A stretch of DNA of 38,376 nucleotides from Rhizobium sp. Q54 (lineage in GTDB: Bacteria > Pseudomonadota > Alphaproteobacteria > CADEGL01). The number at the start of each line of letters is the position of its first letter. Position 1 is the stretch's first letter. The stretch covers positions 1-38,376 of the forward strand of contig CAMAPP010000014.1 of assembly GCA_945860095.1 (NCBI GenBank). Direction: 5' to 3'. Below the pieces are notes generated by a model that saw nothing but the letters and a program-made list of their open reading frames with translations, made no database searches and was not told the origin of the DNA. Positions 1-7,649 of this stretch are shown here, piece by piece. Made by a program: the position numbers and the translations under genes.

Positions 1-306
1 GTCCTCGTTCAAGGCGCCGGTTGCGAACGCCCCCGACGCGAGCGCAAGCAGCGCCGCGGCCAGCGGCGGCAGTCCGACGGCATAGGCCAGGACATAGACG
101 AGCGCCGAGGCGAGGCCGAGAAGCGCGCCGACGACCGGGAAGGCGCGCATGGCGCGCGCCAGGTCCACAACCGCTTCGTCCGCGCCGGCGGTTGCGAGGC
201 GCGGCAATCGCGGCGCGCGGGTGAGAAAACCGAGCGCCGCAGAAAAATCGCTCCGCCAATCGGCCCAGCGGTCGGCGGATGGGAAAATCGGGGTCGAATC
301 GCTCAT
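1..306 (-). CDS. cobS: Adenosylcobinamide-GDP ribazoletransferase CobS, N-terminal part (cut by window edge)
   Basis: The minus-strand reading from the ATG at 306-304 gives about 102 residues and runs off the left edge. It contains FLTRAPRLP near residue 28, then FPVVGALLG, a hydrophobic stretch, and ATGALNED at the edge. These match the start of CobS, whose hallmark is GALHEDGLAD; His is Asn here. CobS is an inner-membrane enzyme that joins adenosylcobinamide-GDP to alpha-ribazole (or its phosphate) in the last steps of cobalamin synthesis. The divergent cobT, which makes alpha-ribazole phosphate, supports the call. The catalytic remainder lies outside the window, so function cannot be judged. 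Confidence 0.85.
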   Translation of the reverse strand, partial: MSDSTPIFPSADRWADWRSDFSAALGFLTRAPRLPRLATAGADEAVVDLARAMRAFPVVGALLGLASALVYVLAYAVGLPPLAAALLALASGAFATGALNED

Positions 307-457
307 GTCTCGGCGGCTGTCCCTATCGTATCCGGGGTCGTCTCCCGTGCGTGGATGCGCGCGCGGCGGGGTTCGGACCGCGCCGCGCCAATGCGTGCCA
401 TGGCCGGGGCGAATCCGCTGGCCTGGGTCGCGGCCACGTTATAGGACAGAGCGGCCT

Positions 458-619
458 GGGAACACAGAGCGCCCTTGGAACATGGAGCGCCCTTGGAACA
501 GGGGGCGGCTTTGGAACATAGAGCGCCCTTGGAACATAGAGTGCCCTTGGAACATGGAGCGCCCTTGGAACAGGGGGCGTCCTGGGAACATGGGGCGGCT
601 TCGGAAACAGGGATCGGCT
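458..619 (+). repeat. 18-bp tandem repeat array, about 9 units, upstream of the cyclase-cobT pair
   Basis: Units such as tggaacatggagcgccct recur head to tail with no spacers, and a degenerate partial unit precedes them near 444. Because 18 is a multiple of three, the array stays open in several frames. One frame (482-646) reads an ATG-started 54-residue peptide with ERPWN-type hexapeptides that ends 13 nt inside the cyclase gene. Another is in frame with the cyclase and reads LEHGAP-type hexapeptides, but offers only TTG starts. The rest of the 307-633 gap between the divergent cobS and cyclase genes must hold both promoters; I see no convincing boxes. Confidence 0.9.
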
Positions 620-633
620 TGGGGGAGGCAAAG

Positions 634-1308
634 ATGGGCCGTTTGATCGAACTGAGCCGCGAGATATCCGACGGCATGGCCGGGATCAATCCGCGCTATA
701 GCGTGCGAGTTCGCCCGTTTTCGACCCGCGAGGATAGCGCCAAGGCCTTGGGCGGGCAGGCAAGCTTCGAAATCTCCGAGGTCGCGTTCCAGGTGCCCAT
801 CGGCACCTACATGGACTCTCCCTATACGCGCGACCCCGAGGGCCGGGATATCGGCGCCATCGGCATCGAGGAATTGGTTCTCCCGGGCCTTCATATCGAT
901 TGCCGCGCGCTGGGCGCGCGGCCCTTCGGCGCCGTGCGGCCCGAGGACCTGCCGCCCGCTTCCACGCTCAAGGGCCGTGCGGTGCTGTTCGATTTCGGCC
1001 GCGCGGCGCATTACGGCGAGAAGGCCTACGACGAATCCCCGCCCTTCGTGTCCACGGCCGCGGTCGATGTCCTGATCGCTTCGGGCGCGCGCCTGGTGGG
1101 CGTGGACAATCGCAGCCCCGACGACAACCGCGATCCCGCGCGCCCGGCGCACACCCGATTGCTGCGCGCCGAGGTCTTCATCGTCGAAAATCTCATTGGC
1201 CTCGACCGCCTGCGCGGCCGGGAGTTTCGCTTTTTCGCCATTCCGTTGCGCGTGAAGGGTGCATCGTCCTTTCCCGTTCGCGCCTTCGCCGAACTGCCCG
1301 GCGCATGA
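634..1308 (+). CDS. Cyclase-family protein (kynurenine-formamidase-like fold), atypical metal site
   Basis: The protein has 224 residues. The ATG at 634 follows a good ribosome site (GGGAGG around 622-627), which decides the start even though the frame is open upstream through the repeat array. The family (PF04199) includes metal-dependent arylformamidases with the motif HxGTHxDxPxH. Here the segment at residues 55-65 reads PIGTYMDSPYT: Gly, Thr, Asp61 and Pro63 are kept, but all three histidines are replaced. The canonical metal site is therefore probably changed or absent, and the reaction is unknown. Its TGA overlaps the cobT ATG, so it is probably translated together with a cobalamin gene. 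Confidence 0.75.
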   Translation: MGRLIELSREISDGMAGINPRYSVRVRPFSTREDSAKALGGQASFEISEVAFQVPIGTYMDSPYTRDPEGRDIGAIGIEELVLPGLHIDCRALGARPFGAVRPEDLPPASTLKGRAVLFDFGRAAHYGEKAYDESPPFVSTAAVDVLIASGARLVGVDNRSPDDNRDPARPAHTRLLRAEVFIVENLIGLDRLRGREFRFFAIPLRVKGASSFPVRAFAELPGA

Positions 1309-2321
1309 ACCTTGCGCACCTCGACGAGGTGCGGGCGCTGTTCGCCGAGCTGCCGGACGGCGACGACGCGGCCGCGGCGGAGGTGGCCGCGCGCGAGGCG
1401 CATTTGATCAAGCCCGCGGGCGCGCTCGGCCGGCTGGAGGAACTCGTCGGCTGGCTCGCGCGCTGGCAGGGCCGCGCGCCCCCGCGCCTGGAGCGGCCGC
1501 GCGTCGCGGTGTTCGCCGGCAATCACGGCGTCGCCGCGCGGGGCGTGAGCGCCTATCCGGCCGAGGTCACTCAACAGATGGTGCGCAGTTGCATCGCCGG
1601 TGGCGCGGCGGTGAACCAGATTTGCAAGCTCTTCGACGCCGATTTGCGCGTGTACGAAATGGCGCTGGAGAAGCCGACGGCCGATTTCACGGCCGCGCCC
1701 GCCATGGCCGAGGGCGAATGCGCGCGCGCCATCGCCTACGGCATGATGGCGGTCGAGCCGGGCATCGACGTGCTGTGCTTGGGCGAAATGGGCATCGCCA
1801 ACACCACCGCCGCCGCCGCGCTGTGCCATGCGCTGTTCGGCGGCACGGCCGAGGATTGGACCGGGCCGGGCACGGGCGTCTCGGGCGCGGCGCTCGCGCG
1901 CAAGCGCGCCGCGGTCGCCGCCGGCGTCGCGCGCCATCGCGGCGCCTGCCGCGACGGCCTCGATGTGCTCCGCTGCCTGGGCGGGCACGAGCTCGCGGCG
2001 ATTCTCGGGGCGGTGCTGGCCGCGCGCATGGCGCGCATTCCCGTCGTGCTCGACGGTTTCGCCACGACCGCCGCCGCCGCGATCGCCTGGTCGATGCGGC
2101 CCGACGCGCTCGATCACTGCGCGGTCGGCCACCGTTCGAGCGAACCCGGGCACGAACGCCTGCTCCGCCACCTCGGCAAACGGGCGGTGCTCGATCTCGA
2201 CCTGCGCTTGGGCGAGGCGACGGGGGCGGTGCTCGCGCTTGGCGCCTTGCGCGCGGCCCTGGCATGCCACACCGGCATGGCGACCTTCGCCGAGGCGGGG
2301 GTGAGCGGCGTCGTCGATTGA
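1305..2321 (+). CDS. cobT: Nicotinate-nucleotide--dimethylbenzimidazole phosphoribosyltransferase
   Basis: CobT transfers phosphoribose from nicotinate mononucleotide to 5,6-dimethylbenzimidazole, giving alpha-ribazole phosphate for the lower ligand of cobalamin; it is cytosolic. The 338-residue length is typical. Family motifs are visible: KPAGALGRLE near 36-45, AGNHGV at 71-76, YPAEVTQQMV near 84-93, GEMGIANTT at 160-168, GPGTGVSG around 188-195, and a C-terminal FAEAGVSG whose Glu330 corresponds to the catalytic glutamate of the family. The ATG sits in an ATGA overlap with the upstream cyclase gene. The divergent cobS fits the same pathway. Confidence 0.96.
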   Translation: MNLAHLDEVRALFAELPDGDDAAAAEVAAREAHLIKPAGALGRLEELVGWLARWQGRAPPRLERPRVAVFAGNHGVAARGVSAYPAEVTQQMVRSCIAGGAAVNQICKLFDADLRVYEMALEKPTADFTAAPAMAEGECARAIAYGMMAVEPGIDVLCLGEMGIANTTAAAALCHALFGGTAEDWTGPGTGVSGAALARKRAAVAAGVARHRGACRDGLDVLRCLGGHELAAILGAVLAARMARIPVVLDGFATTAAAAIAWSMRPDALDHCAVGHRSSEPGHERLLRHLGKRAVLDLDLRLGEATGAVLALGALRAALACHTGMATFAEAGVSGVVD

Positions 2322-2345
2322 AGCGGGGCCGCTCGGGGGCCGCTT
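2321..2345. terminator. Possible bidirectional terminator hairpin between convergent genes
   Basis: AAGCGG at 2321-2326 pairs with CCGCTT at 2340-2345, with extra GC pairing possible inside the loop. It lies between the cobT stop and the stop of the convergent ABC permease. There is no clear T-run, so this is a weak call based on position and symmetry. Confidence 0.3.
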
Positions 2346-2358
2346 CCGGGCCGGCGCC

Positions 2359-3174
2359 TTACTCGCCGGTGCGCAGCAGCAAGCCCTCGCGCCGCGCGAC
2401 CTTGAAACTCCAGAGGAACAGCAGCGCCGCCAGTGCCATGTAAACGAGATCGAGCACGACGGCGGTCGCGAACAGATCGACGCGAAACGTGCCGTGGAAC
2501 AGCACATCGCGCATGCCCTCGAAAACGTGGGAGGAGGGCAGCGCCCAGGCAACCGGCCGGAGCCACGCAGGCAAGACGTCGATCGGATAGTAAACGCCCG
2601 ATATGGGCGCGAGCGCGAACACCATGAGCCAGGCGAGATTTTCCGCCGCCAGGCCCCAGCGCAACAGAATGGCCGTGATGGCGATGCCGATGGCCCAGCC
2701 GAAAACCAGCAGCAGCGAGAAATAGGCGAGCAGCGGTAGGCCCATGGTGAAGATGGAGTAGTGATAGAGCGGGATCGCGAGCAGCGCCGCCGGCACGATG
2801 CCGACCACGGTGCGAATCGCGCCAATCAGCATGAGCGACAGGCAAAGCTCGTGCGGCCTCAGCGGGCTCATGAACAAATGGCCGAGATTGCGCGACCACA
2901 ATTCCTCGAGGAAGGAAATCGTCACGCCCAATTGGCTGCGGAACAAAACGTCCCACAGCAACACGCCCGCCAGCAGCACGCCGCTCGCCTGCGCCACCCA
3001 CGAGCTATTGGTCATCAGGAACTGCGTCATGAAGCCCCACAGCAGGACCTGCACGATCGGCCAATACATGAGTTCGAGCAGGCGCGGCCAAGACCGGCGC
3101 AAAATATAGACGTGGCGCAACACCATCGCGACGATGCGGTTGGCCGAACGCGCAAGCGACGCGCCCATCGTCAT
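2359..3174 (-). CDS. ABC-2 type transporter permease (NodJ-like)
   Basis: This 271-residue protein has about six hydrophobic segments, for example around residues 40-56 and 62-76, several between 115 and 200, and one near 240-258. The segment PISGVYYPIDVLPAWLRP before the last third is typical of ABC-2 export permeases, where it precedes the periplasmic loop. It should form the membrane channel for the ATPase encoded just upstream on the same strand (3217-3960). The substrate is unknown; NodIJ-type pairs export lipo-oligosaccharides, and related pairs export drugs. The ATG overlaps the stop of a repeat-encoded micro-ORF (see 3171-3220). A second ATG lies two codons further in. Confidence 0.88.
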   Translation of the reverse strand: MTMGASLARSANRIVAMVLRHVYILRRSWPRLLELMYWPIVQVLLWGFMTQFLMTNSSWVAQASGVLLAGVLLWDVLFRSQLGVTISFLEELWSRNLGHLFMSPLRPHELCLSLMLIGAIRTVVGIVPAALLAIPLYHYSIFTMGLPLLAYFSLLLVFGWAIGIAITAILLRWGLAAENLAWLMVFALAPISGVYYPIDVLPAWLRPVAWALPSSHVFEGMRDVLFHGTFRVDLFATAVVLDLVYMALAALLFLWSFKVARREGLLLRTGE

Positions 3175-3220
3175 GGCGCGGTGCGCCCGTGCGTCATGGC
3201 GCGGTGCGCCCGTGCGTCAT
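3171..3220 (-). repeat. 23-bp tandem duplication forming an ATGA-linked micro-ORF chain
   Basis: Two 23-bp copies plus a partial third lie exactly between the ATPase stop and the permease start. On the minus strand the ATPase TGA (3219-3217) overlaps an ATG that opens MTHGRTAP and stops at 3196-3194. That stop overlaps the ATG of a second identical micro-ORF (3197-3171), whose stop overlaps the permease ATG (3174-3172). Removing both copies would leave one direct ATGA overlap between the two genes, so the array looks like a duplication of an ancestral coupling junction that kept coupling intact. Confidence 0.85.
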
Positions 3221-3960
3221 GGCGCTGCGTGCCCGCGCTTGCGCGCGATGTCGAGATACACTTCCTCGAGCGTTTCGCGTCCGTAGCGGCGGATGAGATC
3301 GCCGGGCGCGCCGCGGTCGACGATGCGTCCGGCGCGCATGATCATGACCTCGTCGCACAGCCGCTCGACCTCGACCATGTTGTGCGAGGCCATGAGTAGC
3401 GCCGCGCCGCTTTCGCGCCGATAGCCGTCGAGATAGCCGCGCACCCAATCTGCGGTGTCCGGATCGAGCGAGGCGGTGGGCTCGTCGAGCAGCAGGAGAT
3501 CCGGCCGGTTGAGCAGCGCCTTGGCGAGCGATACGCGCGTCTTCTCGCCCGCCGACAGGCTGCCCGTGGGGCGCTTCAGGAAACGCTCGAAATCGAGTTC
3601 CCGCGCCAGACGCGCGATGCGCGATGCGCGCTCGGGGATGCCGTAAAGCCGGGCGAAGACCTTGAGATTCTCCGCGACGGTCAGCGCGCGCGGCAGCTCG
3701 ACATAGGGCGAGGAGAAATTCATGCGCGGCAGCGCCCGGTAGCGGTCGTCCGCCATGTCCACCCCGAGACAGCGAACCTCGCCCGCGCTCGGCTTGACCA
3801 GGCCCATGAGCATGGCGAGCGTCGTCGTCTTGCCCGCGCCGTTGCCGCCGAGCAGGGCGACGATCGTGCCCTGGTGCACCTCGAAGCCGAGATCGTCGAC
3901 GGCGAGGACGGAGCCGTAACGCTTAGACAGGGACATCGCGCGGATTGCCGGTTCGGCCAT
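3217..3960 (-). CDS. ABC transporter ATP-binding protein (NodI-like)
   Basis: This is a 247-residue cytoplasmic ATPase that should power the permease encoded downstream. Visible motifs are Walker A GGNGAGKTT at 38-46, signature LSAGE at 135-139 (usually LSGGQ), Walker B LLLLDEPTASLD around 155-166, and the H-loop in LLMASHNM. The Q-loop position, in MNFSSPYVELPRALTVAEN, shows no clear glutamine. The start MAEPAI at 3960 gives normal family length. Upstream in-frame ATGs at 3987 and 4056 would add 9 or 32 unconserved residues, and none of the three has a clear ribosome site. The stop begins the micro-ORF chain leading to the permease gene. Confidence 0.92.
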   Translation of the reverse strand: MAEPAIRAMSLSKRYGSVLAVDDLGFEVHQGTIVALLGGNGAGKTTTLAMLMGLVKPSAGEVRCLGVDMADDRYRALPRMNFSSPYVELPRALTVAENLKVFARLYGIPERASRIARLARELDFERFLKRPTGSLSAGEKTRVSLAKALLNRPDLLLLDEPTASLDPDTADWVRGYLDGYRRESGAALLMASHNMVEVERLCDEVMIMRAGRIVDRGAPGDLIRRYGRETLEEVYLDIARKRGHAAP

Positions 3961-4085
3961 GGCGGCATGATGGGCAAAAGCGCGCATTTGGGCCAGCACG
4001 TTGACGGATTCCACGCGTTGCCGGATTCCGTGCGGCCCGCGCCGGTAAGGATGCATGGCCGTGCCGCGTATGGCAGTCTGCCGCG

Positions 4086-4982
4086 ATGAACGACGCCGCC
4101 GATAATCCCCCAACCGCGCCCGAGCCCGACGCCATGCGTCTTTTGGTCGAGGGCTTGCGCGCGCCCATTGCCCTTGTCGCGCCGGCCGAGGTGATCGAGT
4201 CGTTCCTGCCCTTGCTTGCCGACTGGCCGGTCGAAATTCTCGCGCACGAAAGCCCGGACACCGGCACGCCGGAGCTTGTGGTTCGGCGCACCGACGGCGG
4301 TTACGCCGTGCCCTGCCCCGGCACGGCCTCGGCCGCATGCCCATCGGCGGCCGAAGCGGCCCACGCGCTCGTCGGCGCGTTGGTCGGCGTGCTTCTGTTC
4401 GGCCGCGAAGACAGCGTCTGCCTGCATGCATCCGCCGTTCAGTCCGCGGCGGGATTGCTGGTGTTCATCGGCCCGTCGTTCGCCGGCAAGAGCAGCCTCG
4501 GCGTGCACGCCGCCGCGCAAGGTGCGCGGTTCTTCGGCGACGACATGATCTTGGTCGAACTCGGCCAAACGCCGCACGGGCGCGCGCTCGGCCTCAAGGC
4601 CAAATTGCGCCTGCCCATCCCGCCCGATGCTGGCGCCCCATTCCACCGATACGTTGCGGCCCGCGCCACGGCCGAGCCGGGCGATATCGTCCGGCTCGAT
4701 CTCGAAGCAACCGAAGCGGCCTCGTTCGGCGAGGCGCGCAAGATCGCGGCGCTGATCGCCGTGACGCGCGCGCCTGGCGCGCCCACGACATTGGGCACGG
4801 CTGCACGCGCCGAAATGACCCAGGCGCTGGTGCGTCACGCCTTCGCGCCGGGGATTGCGGTGCCCGCGCTGGTCGCGCGCATGGCCGCGCTCGCGGCGGC
4901 GGTGCCGTGCCGCAATCTGGTTTTCGAATCGAGCCTGGCCGCGGCGGCGGCGGCGCTTGGCGCCTATGGCGGGCCGGCATGA
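4086..4982 (+). CDS. HprK-related serine kinase-like protein
   Basis: This 298-residue protein has a weakly conserved N-terminal half and a C-terminal HPr-kinase-like P-loop domain. LHASAV is at 113-118, Walker A GPSFAGKSS at 129-137, and GDD at 151-153 matches the acidic metal/base motif of HprK. It is not the PTS regulator itself: family members of this type sit beside PqqD-like and nucleotidyltransferase genes in polysaccharide, exosortase or RiPP loci, and their substrates are mostly unknown. The gene overlaps the downstream PqqD-like gene by ATGA. The start has no clear ribosome site; a 40-codon upstream ORF (3967-4089) ends in an ATGA overlap with it. Confidence 0.8.
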   Translation: MNDAADNPPTAPEPDAMRLLVEGLRAPIALVAPAEVIESFLPLLADWPVEILAHESPDTGTPELVVRRTDGGYAVPCPGTASAACPSAAEAAHALVGALVGVLLFGREDSVCLHASAVQSAAGLLVFIGPSFAGKSSLGVHAAAQGARFFGDDMILVELGQTPHGRALGLKAKLRLPIPPDAGAPFHRYVAARATAEPGDIVRLDLEATEAASFGEARKIAALIAVTRAPGAPTTLGTAARAEMTQALVRHAFAPGIAVPALVARMAALAAAVPCRNLVFESSLAAAAAALGAYGGPA

Positions 4983-5248
4983 ACCGCCACGTTCAGCGTC
5001 CGGGCGTGAGCGCAACCGATGTCGACGGCGATATCTTCCTCGTCGATCCGGACAGCGAGGAGGTGTTTTATCTGAACGCGCTTGCCTCGGGCCTTTGGCG
5101 CATCGTCGAGGCGCCCGCGACGCTTGCCGAGGCGCAGGCGACCGTGCGCGCGGCTTTTCCCGACCGTCCCGCGGGAGAATTGGACCGCGACGTGGCCGAC
5201 GCGCTCGAGGCCCTACTCGCGCGCGGCTTCGTGATCAACGTTCCTTGA
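4979..5248 (+). CDS. PqqD-family peptide-binding protein
   Basis: This 89-residue protein has the PqqD pattern: an N-terminal segment RPGVSATDVDGDIFLVDPDSE, then VFYLNALASGLWRIVE, then a helical part ending in ALEALLARGFVINV. PqqD-like domains (RiPP recognition elements) bind precursor-peptide leaders and present them to modifying enzymes. The ATG overlaps the HprK-like stop (ATGA), so the two are probably made together. No precursor peptide is obvious next to it. Its 3' end overlaps the convergent HlyD gene by 14 bp. Confidence 0.85.
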   Translation: MNRHVQRPGVSATDVDGDIFLVDPDSEEVFYLNALASGLWRIVEAPATLAEAQATVRAAFPDRPAGELDRDVADALEALLARGFVINVP

Positions 5249-6665
5249 AGGCGTTGCTGGTCGTGCTTTCCATCCGGTCGGTCAGGTAGGACAGAATGGT
5301 TCGCCGGCCGATCTTGAAATCGACTTCGGCGGCCATGCCGGGCTGGACCGGCATTTGCCCCGGCTTGTCGCCGAGATAGGTGCGGCTCGTGCGCACGATC
5401 ACCGGAAACAGGTAGTCGCGGGTCTTCGGATCCTCGACCGCGTCGGCCGAAATCTGTTCGACCACGCCGTCGAGCGTGCCGTGGCGCACGTAGTCGTAGG
5501 TCGTGATCTTGACCTTCGCCGCCTGGCCCACGGCGATGTAGCCGATGTCCTGATTGGTGACTTGCGCCTCGATGACGAGGGAATCGCCGATGGGCACGAT
5601 ATTCATGATCGGATCGCCCGGGCGCACCGATTGTCCCGCCGCCGCCACCGTGAGTTTTTGCACGATGCCGTCCACGGGCGCGCGCAATACCATGTTGCCG
5701 AGACGCGACCTCTGCTGCTGCATGACGCGGTCGGCGACGTCGCGCTCTCGGCGGGCGACCATGAGCTTGTCGAGGGATTCCGCCGCCGCGTCCTGATCGA
5801 CCGAATTGCGCCGATTGAGCGCCTCGGCGAACTGAGCCTGCACGGTGGTGAGCTGCGCCGACATTTGTGCCATCTGGCCTTCGGTGTCGGTCACCTGGCG
5901 CTTGATCGAGAGATACCGGAGCTTGGGGAAATAGCCCTTGTCCGACAGGCTGGCCGTCGCGCGTTCCTGTTCGACCAGAACGGCGAAACCTTCCTTGATC
6001 TTGGCGAGCTGTTCGACGAGGCCGCCGGCCTCGCTGCGTTTCTGGCGCATGACGTCGTCGGCCGCGCCGCGGCGCGAGGCGAGACCCGCTTGGCGTTCGC
6101 GATACAGGCGGGCCTGGCTCGCCACCAGATCGGGCCGGGCGGCTTCGATGTCGGGGGTGAAGGCGAGCGCGACGCTGGTCACCTCGGCGGTCAGGCGAAT
6201 GGTTTCAGCGGCGCGCGTCAGATAATCGTTTTCGGCCTTTGCCAGTTCCTGAATGACGAGCGTCGGATCGAGCTCGACCAGAATATCGCCCTCGCGCACG
6301 GCGCTGCCCTCGCGCACGTTTAGCGTCTTCACCGTGCCGCCATCGACGTGATTGATGATCTTCACGCGGCTGAAGGGCCGGACTTGGGCGTTGGCGGTGG
6401 CCACTTTGTCGACTTCGCCGATCGCGGCCCAGGCGATCACGACGACGGTCAGAACAGCCAGCGTCACGACCAATAACCTGGCGAGCGGAGAATGCTCGCG
6501 CTCGGCGATCGATTCGATCTCGGGCAGGAAATCGGCGTAATCGCCACGCGGCAGAATGGGCGGCAGATTGGGCAGACGCGGCACGGGCAGCAGCGAACGC
6601 AGACCCTTTTGGGGCGCGGGGCTTCCATCCGGCCTGGCCGGGGGCAGGGGTTCCAGCGCGCTCAC
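5235..6665 (-). CDS. HlyD-family type I secretion periplasmic adaptor
   Basis: The 476-residue membrane-fusion protein has a Pro-rich cytoplasmic N-terminus, one membrane segment at about 63-82, a lipoyl-like half motif with VDGGTVKTLNVREGSAVREGDILVELD, a long Gln/Ala/Glu-rich helical hairpin (about 140-320), and the C-terminal part with RAPVDGIVQKL and VQPGMAAEVDFKIGRRTILSYL. It would link an inner-membrane ABC exporter to a TolC-type channel, which is not in the window. The start is GTG at 6665, overlapping the TGA of the upstream ABC gene (GTGA). The adaptor looks intact while its partner is truncated. Confidence 0.93.
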   Translation of the reverse strand: MSALEPLPPARPDGSPAPQKGLRSLLPVPRLPNLPPILPRGDYADFLPEIESIAEREHSPLARLLVVTLAVLTVVVIAWAAIGEVDKVATANAQVRPFSRVKIINHVDGGTVKTLNVREGSAVREGDILVELDPTLVIQELAKAENDYLTRAAETIRLTAEVTSVALAFTPDIEAARPDLVASQARLYRERQAGLASRRGAADDVMRQKRSEAGGLVEQLAKIKEGFAVLVEQERATASLSDKGYFPKLRYLSIKRQVTDTEGQMAQMSAQLTTVQAQFAEALNRRNSVDQDAAAESLDKLMVARRERDVADRVMQQQRSRLGNMVLRAPVDGIVQKLTVAAAGQSVRPGDPIMNIVPIGDSLVIEAQVTNQDIGYIAVGQAAKVKITTYDYVRHGTLDGVVEQISADAVEDPKTRDYLFPVIVRTSRTYLGDKPGQMPVQPGMAAEVDFKIGRRTILSYLTDRMESTTSNAFKER

Positions 6666-7624
6666 GATTGGACCGCGCCGGGAGATGCAGGGCCCGAAGA
6701 CGCGTGCGCGGAGCCCGGAGCCGGACTGGCGGCCGCCTGGTTTGCCGCGGTCGCCTCGGTCATGCGCTGCTTGGCGTACTCCACGATCTCGGTCGGCGGG
6801 CCGAGCTTTTCGATCCGGCCGTTGATGATGAATGCGACCTTGTCGGTAATGGCGAGCGGCGCGATGCGATGGGAAATCAGCACGATCGTTCGCCCGCGCG
6901 AGGCGCGCTTCAGGTTGCGCATCAACGCCGCCTCGGAGGCCACGTCGAGCGCGCTGGTCGACTCGTCGAGAATAAGGATGCGCGGATTGCGGATAAGGGC
7001 GCGCGCGATGCACAGCAATTGGCGCTGTCCGGCGGATAGGCCGCCGCCGCGCTCGGTCAGCACGGTGTCGTAACCTTGCGGCAAGCGCTGGATGAAATCG
7101 TGCGCGCCCACGAAACGCGCGACCGCGACGATGCGTTCGGGGTGTTTCACGGCCAAGCCGATGGCGATGTTGTCGCGAACGGTGCCGGAAAAAAGCTGGA
7201 TATCCTGGGGCACGACGCTGGTTTGGCTGCGCAGCCAGGCGGGCGACATGTGCCGCACGTCCGTGCGGTCGATGAGCACGCGCCCGCTTTCCGGCTCGTA
7301 CAGCCCTTGGATGAGGCGGCCGATGGTGCTCTTGCCCGAACCCGACGGGCCGATGATGCCCAAGATCGTTCCAGCCTCGATCGAAAGGTTCACGCCCTCG
7401 ATCGCGGGCGGCAGGTCGTCCTTGTAGCGGTAGGCTACGTTCTCGAATTCGATATCGCCTCTGAGCGGCGGCAAGGGCGCGACCGCTCCCGCCTCCATCT
7501 CGACGGGCTCGGTCATGATCTCGTCGATTCGCTCGAACGCGGCGCGCACCTCCTGCAATTGATGGAGCGCGACGACCACTTGGCGAATGGGCGACAGGGC
7601 GCGCGCGGACAGGATATGGGCGGC
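6662..7624 (-). pseudogene. Type I secretion ABC exporter, 5'-truncated (nucleotide-binding domain only)
   Basis: The conserved part begins at about AAHILSARALSPIRQ, the last turn of an exporter membrane domain, and continues through the full ATPase: Walker A GPSGSGKST, signature LSAGQ, Walker B ILILDESTSALD and LISHR. All transmembrane helices, and any N-terminal peptidase domain, are missing. Upstream of about 7624 the frame stays open to 7705 but reads antisense to the divergent nucleotidyltransferase gene and has no exporter character. I infer a deletion or misjoin around 7622-7640. Without the membrane domain this cannot export by itself. It is coupled to the HlyD gene by GTGA. Confidence 0.8.
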
Positions 7625-7649
7625 GCTCGTCGATCCCGAGGGCTGCGTT

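Noticed and set aside
458-619. CRISPR array
   Set aside because: The 18-bp units are contiguous with no spacers, and no cas genes are present. The same holds for the 26-bp array at 32421-32602.
475-633. N-terminal repeat extension of the cyclase
   Set aside because: It needs a TTG start, whereas ATG 634 has a strong ribosome site and gives the normal family N-terminus. It is kept only as a possibility in the findings.
1026-2825. Long open frame on the minus strand (599 codons) opposite cobT and across the cobT/permease boundary
   Set aside because: It lies antisense to well-conserved cobT and overlaps the permease in another frame; composition is Arg/Ala-rich with no family motif. It is a GC-driven shadow frame.
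7587-7649. ATG at 7587 as start of the nucleotidyltransferase
   Set aside because: This extension is the antisense of the truncated exporter's conserved last membrane helix; GTG 7650 has a well-placed GAGGG site.
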